From the NCBI RefSeq assembly GCF_000369405.1, contig NZ_KB850000.1, positions 1,074,768 to 1,138,767 on the forward strand: 64,000 nucleotides of DNA, written 5' to 3'. Below are positions 7,693 through 16,643 of this stretch, one piece after another. Both the position numbers and the translations under genes were made by a program. The notes beneath the pieces are model-generated. The model did no database searches. It was not told where the DNA came from and saw nothing but the letters and a program-made list of their open reading frames with translations. Every line of letters starts with the position of its first letter. The stretch's first letter is position 1. Source of the DNA: Acinetobacter sp. ANC 3929. Its GTDB lineage: Bacteria > Pseudomonadota > Gammaproteobacteria > Pseudomonadales > Moraxellaceae.

Positions 7693-7994
7693 TCATGACT
7701 AAAAAATATTTAGACAAACTAATTGAAGAAGCTCGACTTGTGATTTTACGTTGTCTTGTTGAGCTTCCGAGTTATCGAGCAAACAGCAGTACTTTGACGG
7801 CATTGTTAGATACTTACGCAATTTCCATGACTAGAGATGGAATTAAGACACAGCTTAATTGGTTGGCTGAGCAAGGACTGATTGAAATTGAAGATGATCT
7901 TGGCTCTGTTTTAGTTGTCAAATTAACTGAGCGTGGACAAGACATTGCGAATGGTCGTTCCACTACTCATGGTGTGAAACGTCCATCTGCTTAA
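7689..7994 (+). CDS. Mu gp26-like winged-helix protein
   Basis: A 101-residue protein with a winged-helix look: SSTLTALLDTYAISMTRDGI, then TQLNWLAEQGLIEIEDD and a LTERGQDIA ending. It matches the small phage protein found at the Mu gp26 position before the terminase genes. Either ATG (7689 or 7695) could start it; the first overlaps the previous stop. Exact role is not established. Confidence 0.65.
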   Translation: MIMTKKYLDKLIEEARLVILRCLVELPSYRANSSTLTALLDTYAISMTRDGIKTQLNWLAEQGLIEIEDDLGSVLVVKLTERGQDIANGRSTTHGVKRPSA

Positions 7995-8004
7995 TGGGTG
8001 AAGC

Positions 8005-8571
8005 ATGAGCAAATCTTTTATGCGCCAACTTACTGATGATCAACGCCAATTCATTTTCAAGATGCTTGAGGAAGACAAGCTAACACTGAATGAAATGCTG
8101 GATGAAATTCGTGCTGAATTTCCATCGGACTGCATTCCTAGCCGATCAGCTCTAGGTCGTGAAAAACAGAACTATATAGCTGAAGCTAAAGAATTTAGAC
8201 AAATCGCTGCGATGTCTGAAGTCTTGGTAAAAGAATTTGGCGAAGACCCTGATGACAAAGGCGGTATGTTATTGGCTCAGGCTGTCCAAGCTGTAGTCAC
8301 TAAACGTGCAATGGATGAGTTGACTAACACAGGTGATGATCCACTCAAGCCGCAGATGGGTATTGATGATGTCGGTGCTTTGGCACGTGCTGCCCGTGCA
8401 GCCATTATGACCAAGTCAAAAGCAATGGAAAACCGTGATGAGATTCGACGTCAGGCACGTGAAGAATTACTGAAAGAACAAGATGAAAATCTTAAAAAAG
8501 CAGCTATTTCTCAAGGTCTAGGTGAAGAGCAACTTCAGTTCTGGCGTGAGAAAGTGTTGGGAATTAAATAA
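8005..8571 (+). CDS. Terminase small subunit (DUF3486, Mu gp27-like)
   Basis: A 188-residue protein. The N-terminal helix-turn-helix segment (MRQLTDDQRQFIFKMLEE through SRSALGREKQNY) and central helices fit DUF3486, the Mu gp27 family that recognises phage DNA for packaging. The C-terminus (EEQLQFWREKVLGIK) is typical of the family. Its stop touches the large-subunit start (shared base at 8571), so the two are coupled. Confidence 0.85.
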   Translation: MSKSFMRQLTDDQRQFIFKMLEEDKLTLNEMLDEIRAEFPSDCIPSRSALGREKQNYIAEAKEFRQIAAMSEVLVKEFGEDPDDKGGMLLAQAVQAVVTKRAMDELTNTGDDPLKPQMGIDDVGALARAARAAIMTKSKAMENRDEIRRQAREELLKEQDENLKKAAISQGLGEEQLQFWREKVLGIK

Positions 8572-10214
8572 TGTTAAATACATCAAAGCCTCGCCAAGAT
8601 ACAGTTCGCGTCATTGAATGGGATGAACTTCCAGAACGTGCCCGTAATATCCCTAATAACTTTAATCCGTTTGAAGATGGTGTCTTAATGAAGCACCAGA
8701 TTGAGTGGATAAAAATTAAATCAGATATTAAATCCTGTCCAAAAGGTCGACGTACTGGTATTACATTTGCTGAGAGCTTTGATTCAGTTTTGACTGCCGC
8801 AGCGAGTAAGGAAGCTGGTGGCATGAGTGTTTACTATATTGGTGACACGAAAGAAAAAGGTCTGGAGTTTGTTGGCTACTGTGCTAAGTTCTCCCGTGTG
8901 ATTGCTGAGGCACAAGGTCAAGGCATATCACAGATAGAAGAATTTCTATTTGATGATCAGGATGAAAAAGGTGAAACACGTAAGATCACAGCCTATCGTA
9001 TTCGATATTCAAGTGGCTTTCAGGTTGTGGCTCTCTCCAGTCGACCTGAAAATATTCGCGGTCTGCAAGGTAAAGTTGTAATTGATGAAGCAGCCTTTCA
9101 CCCGAACGTACAAGGTGTGATTGAAGCCGCCACAGCATTGCTGATTTGGGGGGGGCGTATTGTTATCATTAGTTCTCACAATGGTAAAAACAATGCCTTT
9201 AACCAATTTGTTAAGGATATTGAAGCTGGTGTATTTGGGGAGGATGCTCAAGTATTGACTGTCACCTTTGATGATGCTGTTGCCAATGGTTTGTATGAGC
9301 GTGTCTGCTTTATGCAAGGTAAAGAGGCAACAATTGAAGGTAAGCAGAAATGGTATAAGAAAATTCGCAAAGCTTATGGTAGCCGTAAGGCTGCTATGCG
9401 TGAAGAGCTAGATGCTATTCCACGTGATGGATCGTCAGTGTGCTTGCCGACACTTTGGGTTGAGCGTGCCATGACAGAAGTACGGACAGTGCTTCGATTA
9501 TCCCTTGGTGATGATTTCACAGCACTTACACCAGATGAGCGTGATGCGTACATTGATGACTGGATTCAACGTTATTTAGAGCCTGAGCTGCAAAAGCTTG
9601 ATAAATCCAAACAGCATTGTGCTGGGCAAGATTATGCCCGTCATCGTGACTTTAGTTTTATTCTGCCATTCTACATAGCTCAGGATTTACGACGGATCGC
9701 ACCTTTTGTGATTGAGATGCACAAAGTGCCTTCGCGCTTACAGCAAAAAATTCTCTGGTACATGTTAGAGCGATTACCGCGCTTTGGTGGCATTGCAATG
9801 GATGCCACTGGTAATGGTGAAACCTTGGCAGAAAATACAGCTGAGAAATTTGGTGAACATATGGTGCATCAAATTAAACTCAGCCGAGCATGGTATGGTT
9901 TGTGGACTCCAAAACTGGTCACAGCCTTTGAGGAAGATATGATTGACTTGCCAATAGATGCGGATTTAAAAAATGACTGTTCTGCAATTGAGGAAGTCGA
10001 CGGGATTTATATGGTGTCAAAAGCACGTGCGAAAGATATTAAAGACCCTGAATTATATCGTCATGGTGATGGTGCAGTGGCAATGATCCTTGGATGGTTT
10101 GCCAGCCTGCACCTATCGAGTCCTATTGAGTTTATGGCACTTCCAACTCGTGAAGAGTTGGAGTTGAATCATGATGATTATGATGGGTGGTACAGTGAAG
10201 CTGGTTGTATTTGA
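8571..10214 (+). CDS. Terminase large subunit (Mu gp28-like)
   Basis: A 547-residue packaging ATPase/nuclease. The N-terminal ATPase has a Walker A-like CPKGRRTGITF (near 56-66) and Walker B VVIDEAAF (near 168). The C-terminal nuclease has conserved acidic residues in GQDYARHRDFSF and AMDATGNGE, as in RNase-H-like terminases. It cuts and translocates phage DNA into proheads, and Mu-like headful packaging is expected. In Mu the portal follows directly; here 1.8 kb of accessory DNA separates them. Confidence 0.93.
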   Translation: MLNTSKPRQDTVRVIEWDELPERARNIPNNFNPFEDGVLMKHQIEWIKIKSDIKSCPKGRRTGITFAESFDSVLTAAASKEAGGMSVYYIGDTKEKGLEFVGYCAKFSRVIAEAQGQGISQIEEFLFDDQDEKGETRKITAYRIRYSSGFQVVALSSRPENIRGLQGKVVIDEAAFHPNVQGVIEAATALLIWGGRIVIISSHNGKNNAFNQFVKDIEAGVFGEDAQVLTVTFDDAVANGLYERVCFMQGKEATIEGKQKWYKKIRKAYGSRKAAMREELDAIPRDGSSVCLPTLWVERAMTEVRTVLRLSLGDDFTALTPDERDAYIDDWIQRYLEPELQKLDKSKQHCAGQDYARHRDFSFILPFYIAQDLRRIAPFVIEMHKVPSRLQQKILWYMLERLPRFGGIAMDATGNGETLAENTAEKFGEHMVHQIKLSRAWYGLWTPKLVTAFEEDMIDLPIDADLKNDCSAIEEVDGIYMVSKARAKDIKDPELYRHGDGAVAMILGWFASLHLSSPIEFMALPTREELELNHDDYDGWYSEAGCI

Positions 10215-10224
10215 AAGAAGTTTT

Positions 10225-10896
10225 TTAATTTAATTTAATATAATCAGAATACATTTCATAAAATAAACCAGTTTCTGTTGTTGATATATTTAAAACATAA
10301 ACAACCTTATAATGAAGCCCAGTTGAAGTTTTATATAAAATTTCAACTGGCAATTGTACATACACTTTGTCTTTAAATTGGTTAATCCATTCACGACTGA
10401 TTAGTGTTTGTCTTGTATATTCTTCTTCAACATTTAAAAATGGCTTAAATGTAAGCTGCTGAGATAAAGGTGCACCCAAAAATAGCTGAAAAGCTGTAAT
10501 TTTCTCGCCTACGTTTTTTATTTTTAAATCAATTTTTAACATTTCATTATTATTGTGGCTTGAAGGTGTAGCTTTGAAATCAAATATAGGTTGAACTGCA
10601 TGTTCGCGTTCTAATCGTTCTTGTATTTGTAATTTTAACATTTCATTTTGCTGATCTAATTGTTTTGAAATATTTTCATTATTAAGCTTTATAGCACTAC
10701 CTTGTTGAAGATAACCATAAACCAGCCATAAAAATGCAAGTGGTGAAAAAATTCCTGCAAGTAAATCGCCTTTCTCATTTAATCTAAGTGCATGATAAGA
10801 GCTTAGATCAGTAATAGATAACACCACGTATAAATATATAACCGTGGCTATAAGTATCAATAAAAGCCCTAAATTTGTTTTAAACCAATCTTTCAT
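10225..10896 (-). CDS. Two-span membrane protein with coiled coil, accessory (moron) gene
   Basis: A 223-residue protein on the strand opposite to all late genes. It has two N-terminal membrane helices (about 8-28 and 45-64), a coiled coil (about 70-102) and a soluble beta-rich C-terminal domain. No family recognised. Its DNA is more AT-rich than its neighbours. It lies between terminase and portal, where Mu has nothing. The orientation suggests its own promoter and expression in the lysogen, as for genes giving superinfection exclusion or defence; that is inference from position. Confidence 0.65.
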   Translation of the reverse strand: MKDWFKTNLGLLLILIATVIYLYVVLSITDLSSYHALRLNEKGDLLAGIFSPLAFLWLVYGYLQQGSAIKLNNENISKQLDQQNEMLKLQIQERLEREHAVQPIFDFKATPSSHNNNEMLKIDLKIKNVGEKITAFQLFLGAPLSQQLTFKPFLNVEEEYTRQTLISREWINQFKDKVYVQLPVEILYKTSTGLHYKVVYVLNISTTETGLFYEMYSDYIKLN

Positions 10897-11009
10897 GGAA
10901 GTATTTCCCCCTAATTCTACATTTCTAATTTTTTAATAATTGAAAACGAGGTGACGATCCTTGCTCCAACAAGAATCGCCCCCTTTGGTAAGTGACTACC
11001 GCAGGCTAA

Positions 11010-11041
11010 GCCTCGCTACTGTGCACACAGTCATAGCAGGC
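11010..11041 (+). promoter_or_regulatory. Long stepped hairpin in the methylase leader
   Basis: GCCT-GCTA-CTGTG pairs with CACAG-TAGC-GGC across a two-base loop, with small internal bulges. It lies 36-68 bases before the methylase ATG. GCAGGCT also occurs twice (11001 and 11037), giving an alternative fold. It looks like a structured leader; whether it acts as terminator, attenuator or protein site is unknown. Confidence 0.4.
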
Positions 11042-11077
11042 TATCAAAAATGAAAAGCTTTTGCAGTAGGTGAAAAC

Positions 11078-11845
11078 ATGAAAACCAAGCCAATTGTTCC
11101 GTGGTTAGGTGGTAAACGTCGTCTGGTGTCGCAATTGATTGAAAAGATGCCTGAACATAAGTGTTATGTGGAGTTGTTTGCTGGTGGTGCAGCGTTGTTT
11201 TTTATGCGTGAGCAGCCATCAAAAGTTGAAATCATTAATGATGTAAATGGTGAGCTGGTGAATCTGTATCGAGTCGTGCAGCACCATCTTGAAGAATTTG
11301 TACGTCAGTTTAAATATGCAATCATTAGCCGTCAGATGTTTGAATGGCTGAAAGCAGCCAGCACAGATTTAATGACTGACATCCAGCGTGCAGCACGATT
11401 CTATTATTTGCAGCACACTGCTTTCGGGGCAAAGGCTTCTGGTCAGTCTTTTGGCACTGCAACAACTTCAAAAGCTCCGAGCTTCCTGCGTATTGAAGAT
11501 CAATTGACTGATGCTTATTACAGGCTGTCTGGTGTTACAGTTGAGAATCTGAGCTGGGAAGAATGCTGGTTGAAGTATGACCGACCTCACAGCTTTATGT
11601 ATGCCGATCCACCTTATTGGAAATTGGCTGGTTATGGAGTTGAGTTCGGTTGGGATCATTACTTGAGGATGGCTGAGCTGATGAAAACTTGCCAGAGTAA
11701 AGTTATGCTATCAATTAACGATCATCCTGACATACGAAAAGCCTTTTCCGACTTCAAAATCAGCACCACTAAAATTAATTATTCGGTGGGAAAAGTTGGA
11801 TCTAGTCGTGATGAAAAACAGGAATTAATCATCACCAATTATTAA
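11078..11845 (+). CDS. DNA N6-adenine methyltransferase (D12/Dam class)
   Basis: A 255-residue D12-class adenine methylase. The SAM-binding motif is at the N-terminus (PWLGGKRRLVSQLI, then ELFAGGAALFF), the catalytic motif is YADPPYWK near 175, and the C-terminus ends KQELIITNY, as in the Dam family. It would transfer methyl from SAM to adenine in DNA. No restriction enzyme is adjacent, so protection of phage DNA or gene regulation is more likely than a restriction-modification system. The target could be GATC but cannot be read from sequence. It is set between terminase and portal as an accessory gene. Confidence 0.88.
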   Translation: MKTKPIVPWLGGKRRLVSQLIEKMPEHKCYVELFAGGAALFFMREQPSKVEIINDVNGELVNLYRVVQHHLEEFVRQFKYAIISRQMFEWLKAASTDLMTDIQRAARFYYLQHTAFGAKASGQSFGTATTSKAPSFLRIEDQLTDAYYRLSGVTVENLSWEECWLKYDRPHSFMYADPPYWKLAGYGVEFGWDHYLRMAELMKTCQSKVMLSINDHPDIRKAFSDFKISTTKINYSVGKVGSSRDEKQELIITNY

Positions 11846-12058
11846 TCAGGTTGTTTTATAGATTTATAAACGTTTATAAACGCGTTTTTGGCGATTTAAA
11901 GACAATTCTGCATCAATGAGCTGTAATTGCTTTTGGATCGCTAAAATCGCCCATTCTGCGCGAAATAAAAAATCTAAAATAAAGGGAAGCCTTTCCGCCT
12001 AATTTTAAAAAAGCCAAAAAACAATAATGGTGCAAAATCCTCAAATTGTGTTTGCGCT
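11846..12058. other. Spacer with palindrome, no convincing gene
   Basis: It holds the 12-bp palindrome CGTTTATAAACG (11871-11882) within TTTATAAACG repeats, the second late element (11985-12003) and the portal leader. A minus-strand frame of about 43 codons without a start codon also crosses it. Confidence 0.5.
11985..12003 (+). promoter_or_regulatory. Late-region 19-nt element, copy 2 (before portal)
   Basis: GGAAGCCTTTCCGCCTAAT, 140 bases after the methylase stop and 55 bases before the portal ATG. The leader between has GCAAA...TTTGC arms (12032-12055) and no Shine-Dalgarno sequence before the ATG. Its presence right after the accessory cassette would restart late transcription past the insertion, if it is a promoter. 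Confidence 0.6.
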
Positions 12059-13723
12059 ATGGCTAAGAAAAAACCTAAATCCAAAATTCAAGATCGAGCT
12101 GCACTGGAACAAAACCAGACTGCCGAGGTCGCTTGGTTAGCTAACCAGTGGCAAGACCATCCTGTAGTCGGTTTAACTCCAACAGCAATGCATCGCCTTT
12201 TGACTGATGCTGAACAAGGTAACTTACAAGCTCAAGCAGATTTGTTTTCTGATATGGAAGAGCGTGATGGTCATATCTTCAGTGAAATGGATAAGCGTAA
12301 AAAGGGTTTGAATGGTTTGTCTTGGGGAGTCAAGCCACCTAAAAACGCCTCTGAAGCTGAACGTAAAATTGCTGAAGAAGTTGCCGAATGGATTGATGAC
12401 ATCAAAGATTTTGAAATGTTCTTATTCGATGCAATGGATGGTGTCGGTCATGGCTATTCATGCCAAGAGATTGAATGGCATCAACTCGGTAGCTTATGGC
12501 TGCCTAAAAGTTTTGATCATGTAAACCCTCGTAATTTCATGACTCCATACAATGCGCCCAATGATTTAAGGTTGAATGATGGCTCACCAGAAGGTGCGGA
12601 TTTTTGGGACTTTGGTTGGTTTATTCATAGGCATAAGGCTAAGTCTGGTTATATTGCTCGCTCTGGTCTGCATCGTGTGCTTGCATGGCCGTTCTTATTT
12701 AAGAACTATGGCATCCGCGATGTAATGGAGTTTTTAGAGACTTATGGCTTGCCGAGCAAAATTGGTAAGTATCCTTCTGGTGCAACTGAAAAAGAAAAAT
12801 TAACCTTACTCCGTGCAATTATGAGTATTGGTCGAAATGCTGGCGGTATTATTCCTCAAGGCATGAGCATTGATTTTCAAGCGGCAACTGATGGCGACAC
12901 AAAGAATCATTTTGACTTGGTCAAATGGTGTGAACAGACTCAGTCAAAAGTGATTGTGGGTGGAACGTTACTTTCTCAAGCAGATGGCAAAACCAGTACC
13001 AATGCTCAAAGTCACACCCATGAGCTTGGGTTTGAGGTCATTAAGAAATCCGATGCCAAGCAGCTTGCTCGGTCAATCACTGACTGCTTAATTCCTAATT
13101 TGATGCGACTTAATCATCCTAACGTTACCCAAGACCGATACCCTGAGTTTTATTTTGATACGACTGAAACCGAGGATATTCAGGTCTTCAGTGAAGCACT
13201 GCCAGAACTTGTGAAAATTGGCTTTCAAATCCCACGTACTTGGGCGCATGAAAAGCTGGGTATTCCTGAGCCAGCCGATGATAAAGAGCCTGTGTTGGCT
13301 TTGGTTAAAGAGCAGGCGCAAATTACTGCCAATCGTTTTGCATCGCCTGCTGAGTACCTTGCTGCATTAAATCAAAATCCAGTCAGCTCAGCGCATTCCA
13401 TAGTTCCTAATTTAGCTGCCAATATCTATTTGCCTCAATTGCTAAATGGCTTGATTGCAGCCAATAATCAGATACCGCTTGAAGAGCAAGCTGTACAGCT
13501 ATTGCTGAAAGATCAAGCTGAGCAGGCTCAAAAAACAGCTGAAGAATGGACACAGGATTTAATTAAAAAAATTCAAGCTGGGCAAAGTGATGAGGAAATT
13601 TTAGCAATCTTGTCTGATTTATATCCTACTGATGATGAGCCAGCATTACAGGACAAATTAACCAAGCTATTTTTTGCGACTGAAGTATTTGGTCGATTAA
13701 GTACTGAGGCTGAAAATGGCTAA
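12059..13723 (+). CDS. Portal protein (DUF935, Mu gp29-like)
   Basis: A 554-residue protein of the Mu portal family: N-terminal basic stretch, DMEERDGHIFSEMDKRK (about 65-82) and a long helical C-terminus. The portal ring forms the packaging vertex and the head-tail connector. There is no ribosome site before ATG 12059; the codon follows directly after a weak hairpin and the late element. Its end overlaps the F-like gene by 8 bases. Confidence 0.9.
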   Translation: MAKKKPKSKIQDRAALEQNQTAEVAWLANQWQDHPVVGLTPTAMHRLLTDAEQGNLQAQADLFSDMEERDGHIFSEMDKRKKGLNGLSWGVKPPKNASEAERKIAEEVAEWIDDIKDFEMFLFDAMDGVGHGYSCQEIEWHQLGSLWLPKSFDHVNPRNFMTPYNAPNDLRLNDGSPEGADFWDFGWFIHRHKAKSGYIARSGLHRVLAWPFLFKNYGIRDVMEFLETYGLPSKIGKYPSGATEKEKLTLLRAIMSIGRNAGGIIPQGMSIDFQAATDGDTKNHFDLVKWCEQTQSKVIVGGTLLSQADGKTSTNAQSHTHELGFEVIKKSDAKQLARSITDCLIPNLMRLNHPNVTQDRYPEFYFDTTETEDIQVFSEALPELVKIGFQIPRTWAHEKLGIPEPADDKEPVLALVKEQAQITANRFASPAEYLAALNQNPVSSAHSIVPNLAANIYLPQLLNGLIAANNQIPLEEQAVQLLLKDQAEQAQKTAEEWTQDLIKKIQAGQSDEEILAILSDLYPTDDEPALQDKLTKLFFATEVFGRLSTEAENG

Positions 13724-15002
13724 AGTACCTCAACGACCAGAGCTAAATGCTCTATTTAAATCACCTCCAGCCGATGCCATTGCCTACCTAGAATCAAAAG
13801 GTTTTAAGATCGGTTGGGACTGGCATGAAACACTGGATGAAGCGCATAGCCGTGCGTTTACTGTTGCCAAAGTCGCACGAATTGATTTGCTTCAGGATAT
13901 CAAAAGCTCATTGATAACTGCCTTGGAGAAAGGACAAGGTCTTGAACAATGGAAAGCATCAATTATTCCGACATTGCAAGACAAAGGTTGGTGGGGAAAA
14001 AAGGCGGTCATCAATCCAGCAGGTATCGAGCAAACGGTTCAACTTGGGAGTCCTCGACGTTTAAAAACCATCTTTGATACCAATGTACATAAGAGCTTAG
14101 CAGCTGGTCGATATAAAGCACTGATGGCAACAGTTGATACTCGTCCCCTGTGGGAATGGGTACATATTTCTATTTCTAACCCAAGAAAAGTGCATCTGGC
14201 CCGTAATGGTGAGACACGTCGATATGATGATCCTTTCTGGTTGTATGCCTACCCACCAACTGAATTTGGTTGCAAGTGTAAAGTGCGTGCTCGTCGTGGC
14301 AGCGATGTAACCGATTTAGATTTGAATTATGTTGAAACTCAGCCTGAAGATATTGAACAGCAACAGGTCGTCATCGGTAAAAGTAGCTTTACTGGTCAAG
14401 ATGCAGTGGCGACTCAGACCCGCATTCGAGTTAAGCAAGCTGAAGGTCAAACGAGCTACTTTACCCTTGGAGCTGGATTTAATAGTCATCCAGCCGCAAG
14501 TTATTTACTCGATGTTGAACTGGCTAAACGTGCTGCCGATCTGGTAGGTGCTCAGTCAGCTGTGCAACAAGTTCAGCAAATGCTGTTGAGCCAGCCGCGC
14601 ATCAAGGCACATGAAGCATTTGTCAAAAATACTTTGAGTTTTGCTAAACCTCAAAATAAAACCAGCACCGTTGGTGTGATTGATCTGCAAGATATTCAGG
14701 CATTAACAAACAAAAGCGTTGTGATTGAAAGTCCAGTGATAACCATTTCAGATCAGCTTTTAGTTGGTCAAACAGCCAATGTATTAAGTACTGAAGAATG
14801 GTTGGCTTTGCCAAAGCTGCTTCAGCAAGTTCAACAAGTCCAGTGGGACGCGCAAAGTCAGAGTCTATTGTATTTGCTCCCAGCTATGGAAAATGATGCA
14901 ACTGAAGTCATCCGTCTTTCAATTCATTCTAAAGATGGCGTAATGCAGGTTTTGAGCATTGAAAAATCAAGTGCTGGAACAAGCCTAGAGGTGATTCGAT
15001 AA
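13716..15002 (+). CDS. Head morphogenesis protein (Mu gpF/gp30-like)
   Basis: A 428-residue protein of the phage Mu F family. The minor-head domain has the typical pattern RLKTIFDTNVHKSLAAGRY (about 107-126) and HLARNGETRRYDDPFW, then PPTEFGCKCKVRARR with two cysteines. It is a minor head protein that enters the capsid and helps portal and head assembly. It overlaps the portal gene and is followed two bases later by the G-like gene, as in Mu. Confidence 0.88.
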   Translation: MAKVPQRPELNALFKSPPADAIAYLESKGFKIGWDWHETLDEAHSRAFTVAKVARIDLLQDIKSSLITALEKGQGLEQWKASIIPTLQDKGWWGKKAVINPAGIEQTVQLGSPRRLKTIFDTNVHKSLAAGRYKALMATVDTRPLWEWVHISISNPRKVHLARNGETRRYDDPFWLYAYPPTEFGCKCKVRARRGSDVTDLDLNYVETQPEDIEQQQVVIGKSSFTGQDAVATQTRIRVKQAEGQTSYFTLGAGFNSHPAASYLLDVELAKRAADLVGAQSAVQQVQQMLLSQPRIKAHEAFVKNTLSFAKPQNKTSTVGVIDLQDIQALTNKSVVIESPVITISDQLLVGQTANVLSTEEWLALPKLLQQVQQVQWDAQSQSLLYLLPAMENDATEVIRLSIHSKDGVMQVLSIEKSSAGTSLEVIR

Positions 15003-15004
15003 AC

Positions 15005-15499
15005 ATGAGTTTCATGCAAATTAATGATCAGGTTTTAATTGATCGGCTAAATCAGGTCGCTGACCGCCTGTTTGATACAAGTCCATTGGCAGCTGCAATT
15101 GCAGGAACATTTGCAACCGTAACCGATGATAACTTTGATCATGGTGGTCGTCCTGAGTGGGCTGGACGCTCTGTAACAACGTTGAAAATCTATGAGCGTA
15201 AAGGCATTAAATTTGGTGGTGTTTTACAAGCTTCAGGTGAATTAAGAGCTAGAGTTGTGACCAGCAACACCCAAGATGAAGCCATGATCAGCAACAATAT
15301 GCCATATGCCGCTGCCATGCAGTTTGGGATCAAGCAAGGTGCTTCAGGCAAGACGACACGAGGTGCACCTATTCCCTTTGGGGATATTCCAGCTCGTCCT
15401 TATATGCCAATGGATAAAGATGGATTTCTTCAACCTGAAGCTGAACAAGAGGTTTTTTTAGATGTAGATCATTACTGGCATAAAATTTTTACACCATAA
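15005..15499 (+). CDS. Virion morphogenesis/tail completion protein (Mu gpG-like)
   Basis: A 164-residue protein of the phage virion morphogenesis family: central FDHGGRPEWAGRS and C-terminal IPARPYMPMDKDGFL are characteristic. In Mu, gpG joins heads and tails. It ends nine bases before late element copy 3. Confidence 0.87.
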   Translation: MSFMQINDQVLIDRLNQVADRLFDTSPLAAAIAGTFATVTDDNFDHGGRPEWAGRSVTTLKIYERKGIKFGGVLQASGELRARVVTSNTQDEAMISNNMPYAAAMQFGIKQGASGKTTRGAPIPFGDIPARPYMPMDKDGFLQPEAEQEVFLDVDHYWHKIFTP

Positions 15500-15507
15500 A
15501 AATAAAC

Positions 15508-15526
15508 GGAAGTCTTTCCGCCTAAT
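15508..15526 (+). promoter_or_regulatory. Late-region 19-nt element, copy 3 (before protease)
   Basis: GGAAGTCTTTCCGCCTAAT, nine bases after the G-like stop and 31 bases before the protease ATG, the one copy with shorter spacing. Mu has its PI late promoter at the equivalent place. Confidence 0.6.
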
Positions 15527-15534
15527 AAAAAAAA

Positions 15535-15557
15535 GCTGGTAGTGCGATTCTGCCAGC
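15535..15557 (+). promoter_or_regulatory. Hairpin abutting the protease start codon
   Basis: GCTGGTAG, seven bases, CTGCCAGC (one G-U pair) ends on the base before the ATG at 15558. There is no Shine-Dalgarno sequence, so the stem itself must be read through or bypassed for initiation. Confidence 0.5.
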
Positions 15558-16643
15558 ATGAAAAAGAACTTATTAGTAGCCGCGTGCTCATTCGACCTCG
15601 ATGCGACATCTCAATACCTTGTGCTAATTCCTGAAGGAATTTTTCGAGGTGTAGATGGTCGTCCAACTGATGCCCCACACTGGATATTAACGCCAGAACG
15701 TGGTCGTCAAATTGCCGCTGCATTAAGCCAGCGTTCTATTGACTTAGTGGTTGACTATGAGCATGCGACTTTAAAAGCTCAAGAGTCTGGTGATCCTGCA
15801 CCAGCATCTGGCTGGCTTAAACCTGCTGGATTTCACTATGTAGAGGGAGTCGGATTATGTAGTAATCAATTCGAGTGGACAGATAAAGCCAAGGAATTCA
15901 TAGCAGCGAAGGAATATAAATACACTTCGCCTGTTTTTTTCTATATGGAGACTGGTGAAATCCTCGGACTTCACAGTTTTGCATTAACCAATACCCCCAA
16001 TTTAGACAACTTGCCCGAAGCACGTCTTGCTGCTGCGGCTCAGGAGTTGTTTGCCCAAAATTTACCACAGGATTCCTCTATGGAAGAGTTATTAGAACAA
16101 TTGCGTTGGATGCTGAATCTGCCGTTATCCGCAACTGCGGAAGAAATCACAGCAGAACTCAATAAGCTTCAGCAACAAATTCAAGAAAAAACAGGTGTAG
16201 CCGTCGCTGCCAATAGTAAAAACCTTTTTGATGCGATGGCTGCGATTGATCAGTTAAAACTTGCAGCAAACAGTACGTCATCTCCTGATCCATCAAAGTT
16301 TGTGCCGATTGAAATGTACAACGAAGCCAAAGCACAAGCAGTCTCTGTAGCTGCTAGTGGTCAGGAAAAAGAAATTAAAGAGCTGATTACAGCAGCTTGT
16401 AGCGATGGTCGTTTGACAGGTGGTAAAGCATCACTTGATTGGGCAAATGATTTTGCTAAACGTGATTTTGAAGGCTTCAAAACTCATATTGAAGGTGTTC
16501 CAAAAATTGCGGCTTTGAGCCAAAAACAAACGTCCACTGTTGACCTCACTACTCAACAAGAGAAGACAGATGAATTGCAAGATGATGTCTTCAACATGCT
16601 GGGTGTGTCAAAGGCTGATATCGAAAAATATGGAGCAATCTAA
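15558..16643 (+). CDS. Prohead protease with scaffold part (Mu gpI-like)
   Basis: A 361-residue protein of the Mu I-like protease family. The N-terminal protease domain includes DLVVDYEHATLK (about 64-75) and the C-terminal half is helical and charged, as in scaffolds. In Mu the scaffold Z is made from an internal start in the same frame. Here ATG 16080 (residue 175) is preceded by AGGA with a seven-base gap, so a 187-residue scaffold product is plausible. The protease trims the scaffold and possibly the capsid. The stop overlaps the next start in TAATG. Confidence 0.87.
   Translation: MKKNLLVAACSFDLDATSQYLVLIPEGIFRGVDGRPTDAPHWILTPERGRQIAAALSQRSIDLVVDYEHATLKAQESGDPAPASGWLKPAGFHYVEGVGLCSNQFEWTDKAKEFIAAKEYKYTSPVFFYMETGEILGLHSFALTNTPNLDNLPEARLAAAAQELFAQNLPQDSSMEELLEQLRWMLNLPLSATAEEITAELNKLQQQIQEKTGVAVAANSKNLFDAMAAIDQLKLAANSTSSPDPSKFVPIEMYNEAKAQAVSVAASGQEKEIKELITAACSDGRLTGGKASLDWANDFAKRDFEGFKTHIEGVPKIAALSQKQTSTVDLTTQQEKTDELQDDVFNMLGVSKADIEKYGAI

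Noticed and set aside
11860..11995. Minus-strand frame of about 43 codons (RLPFILDFLFRAEWAILA onward)
   Set aside because: It looks protein-like but has no ATG/GTG/TTG start and overlaps late element copy 2. Not enough to call a gene.
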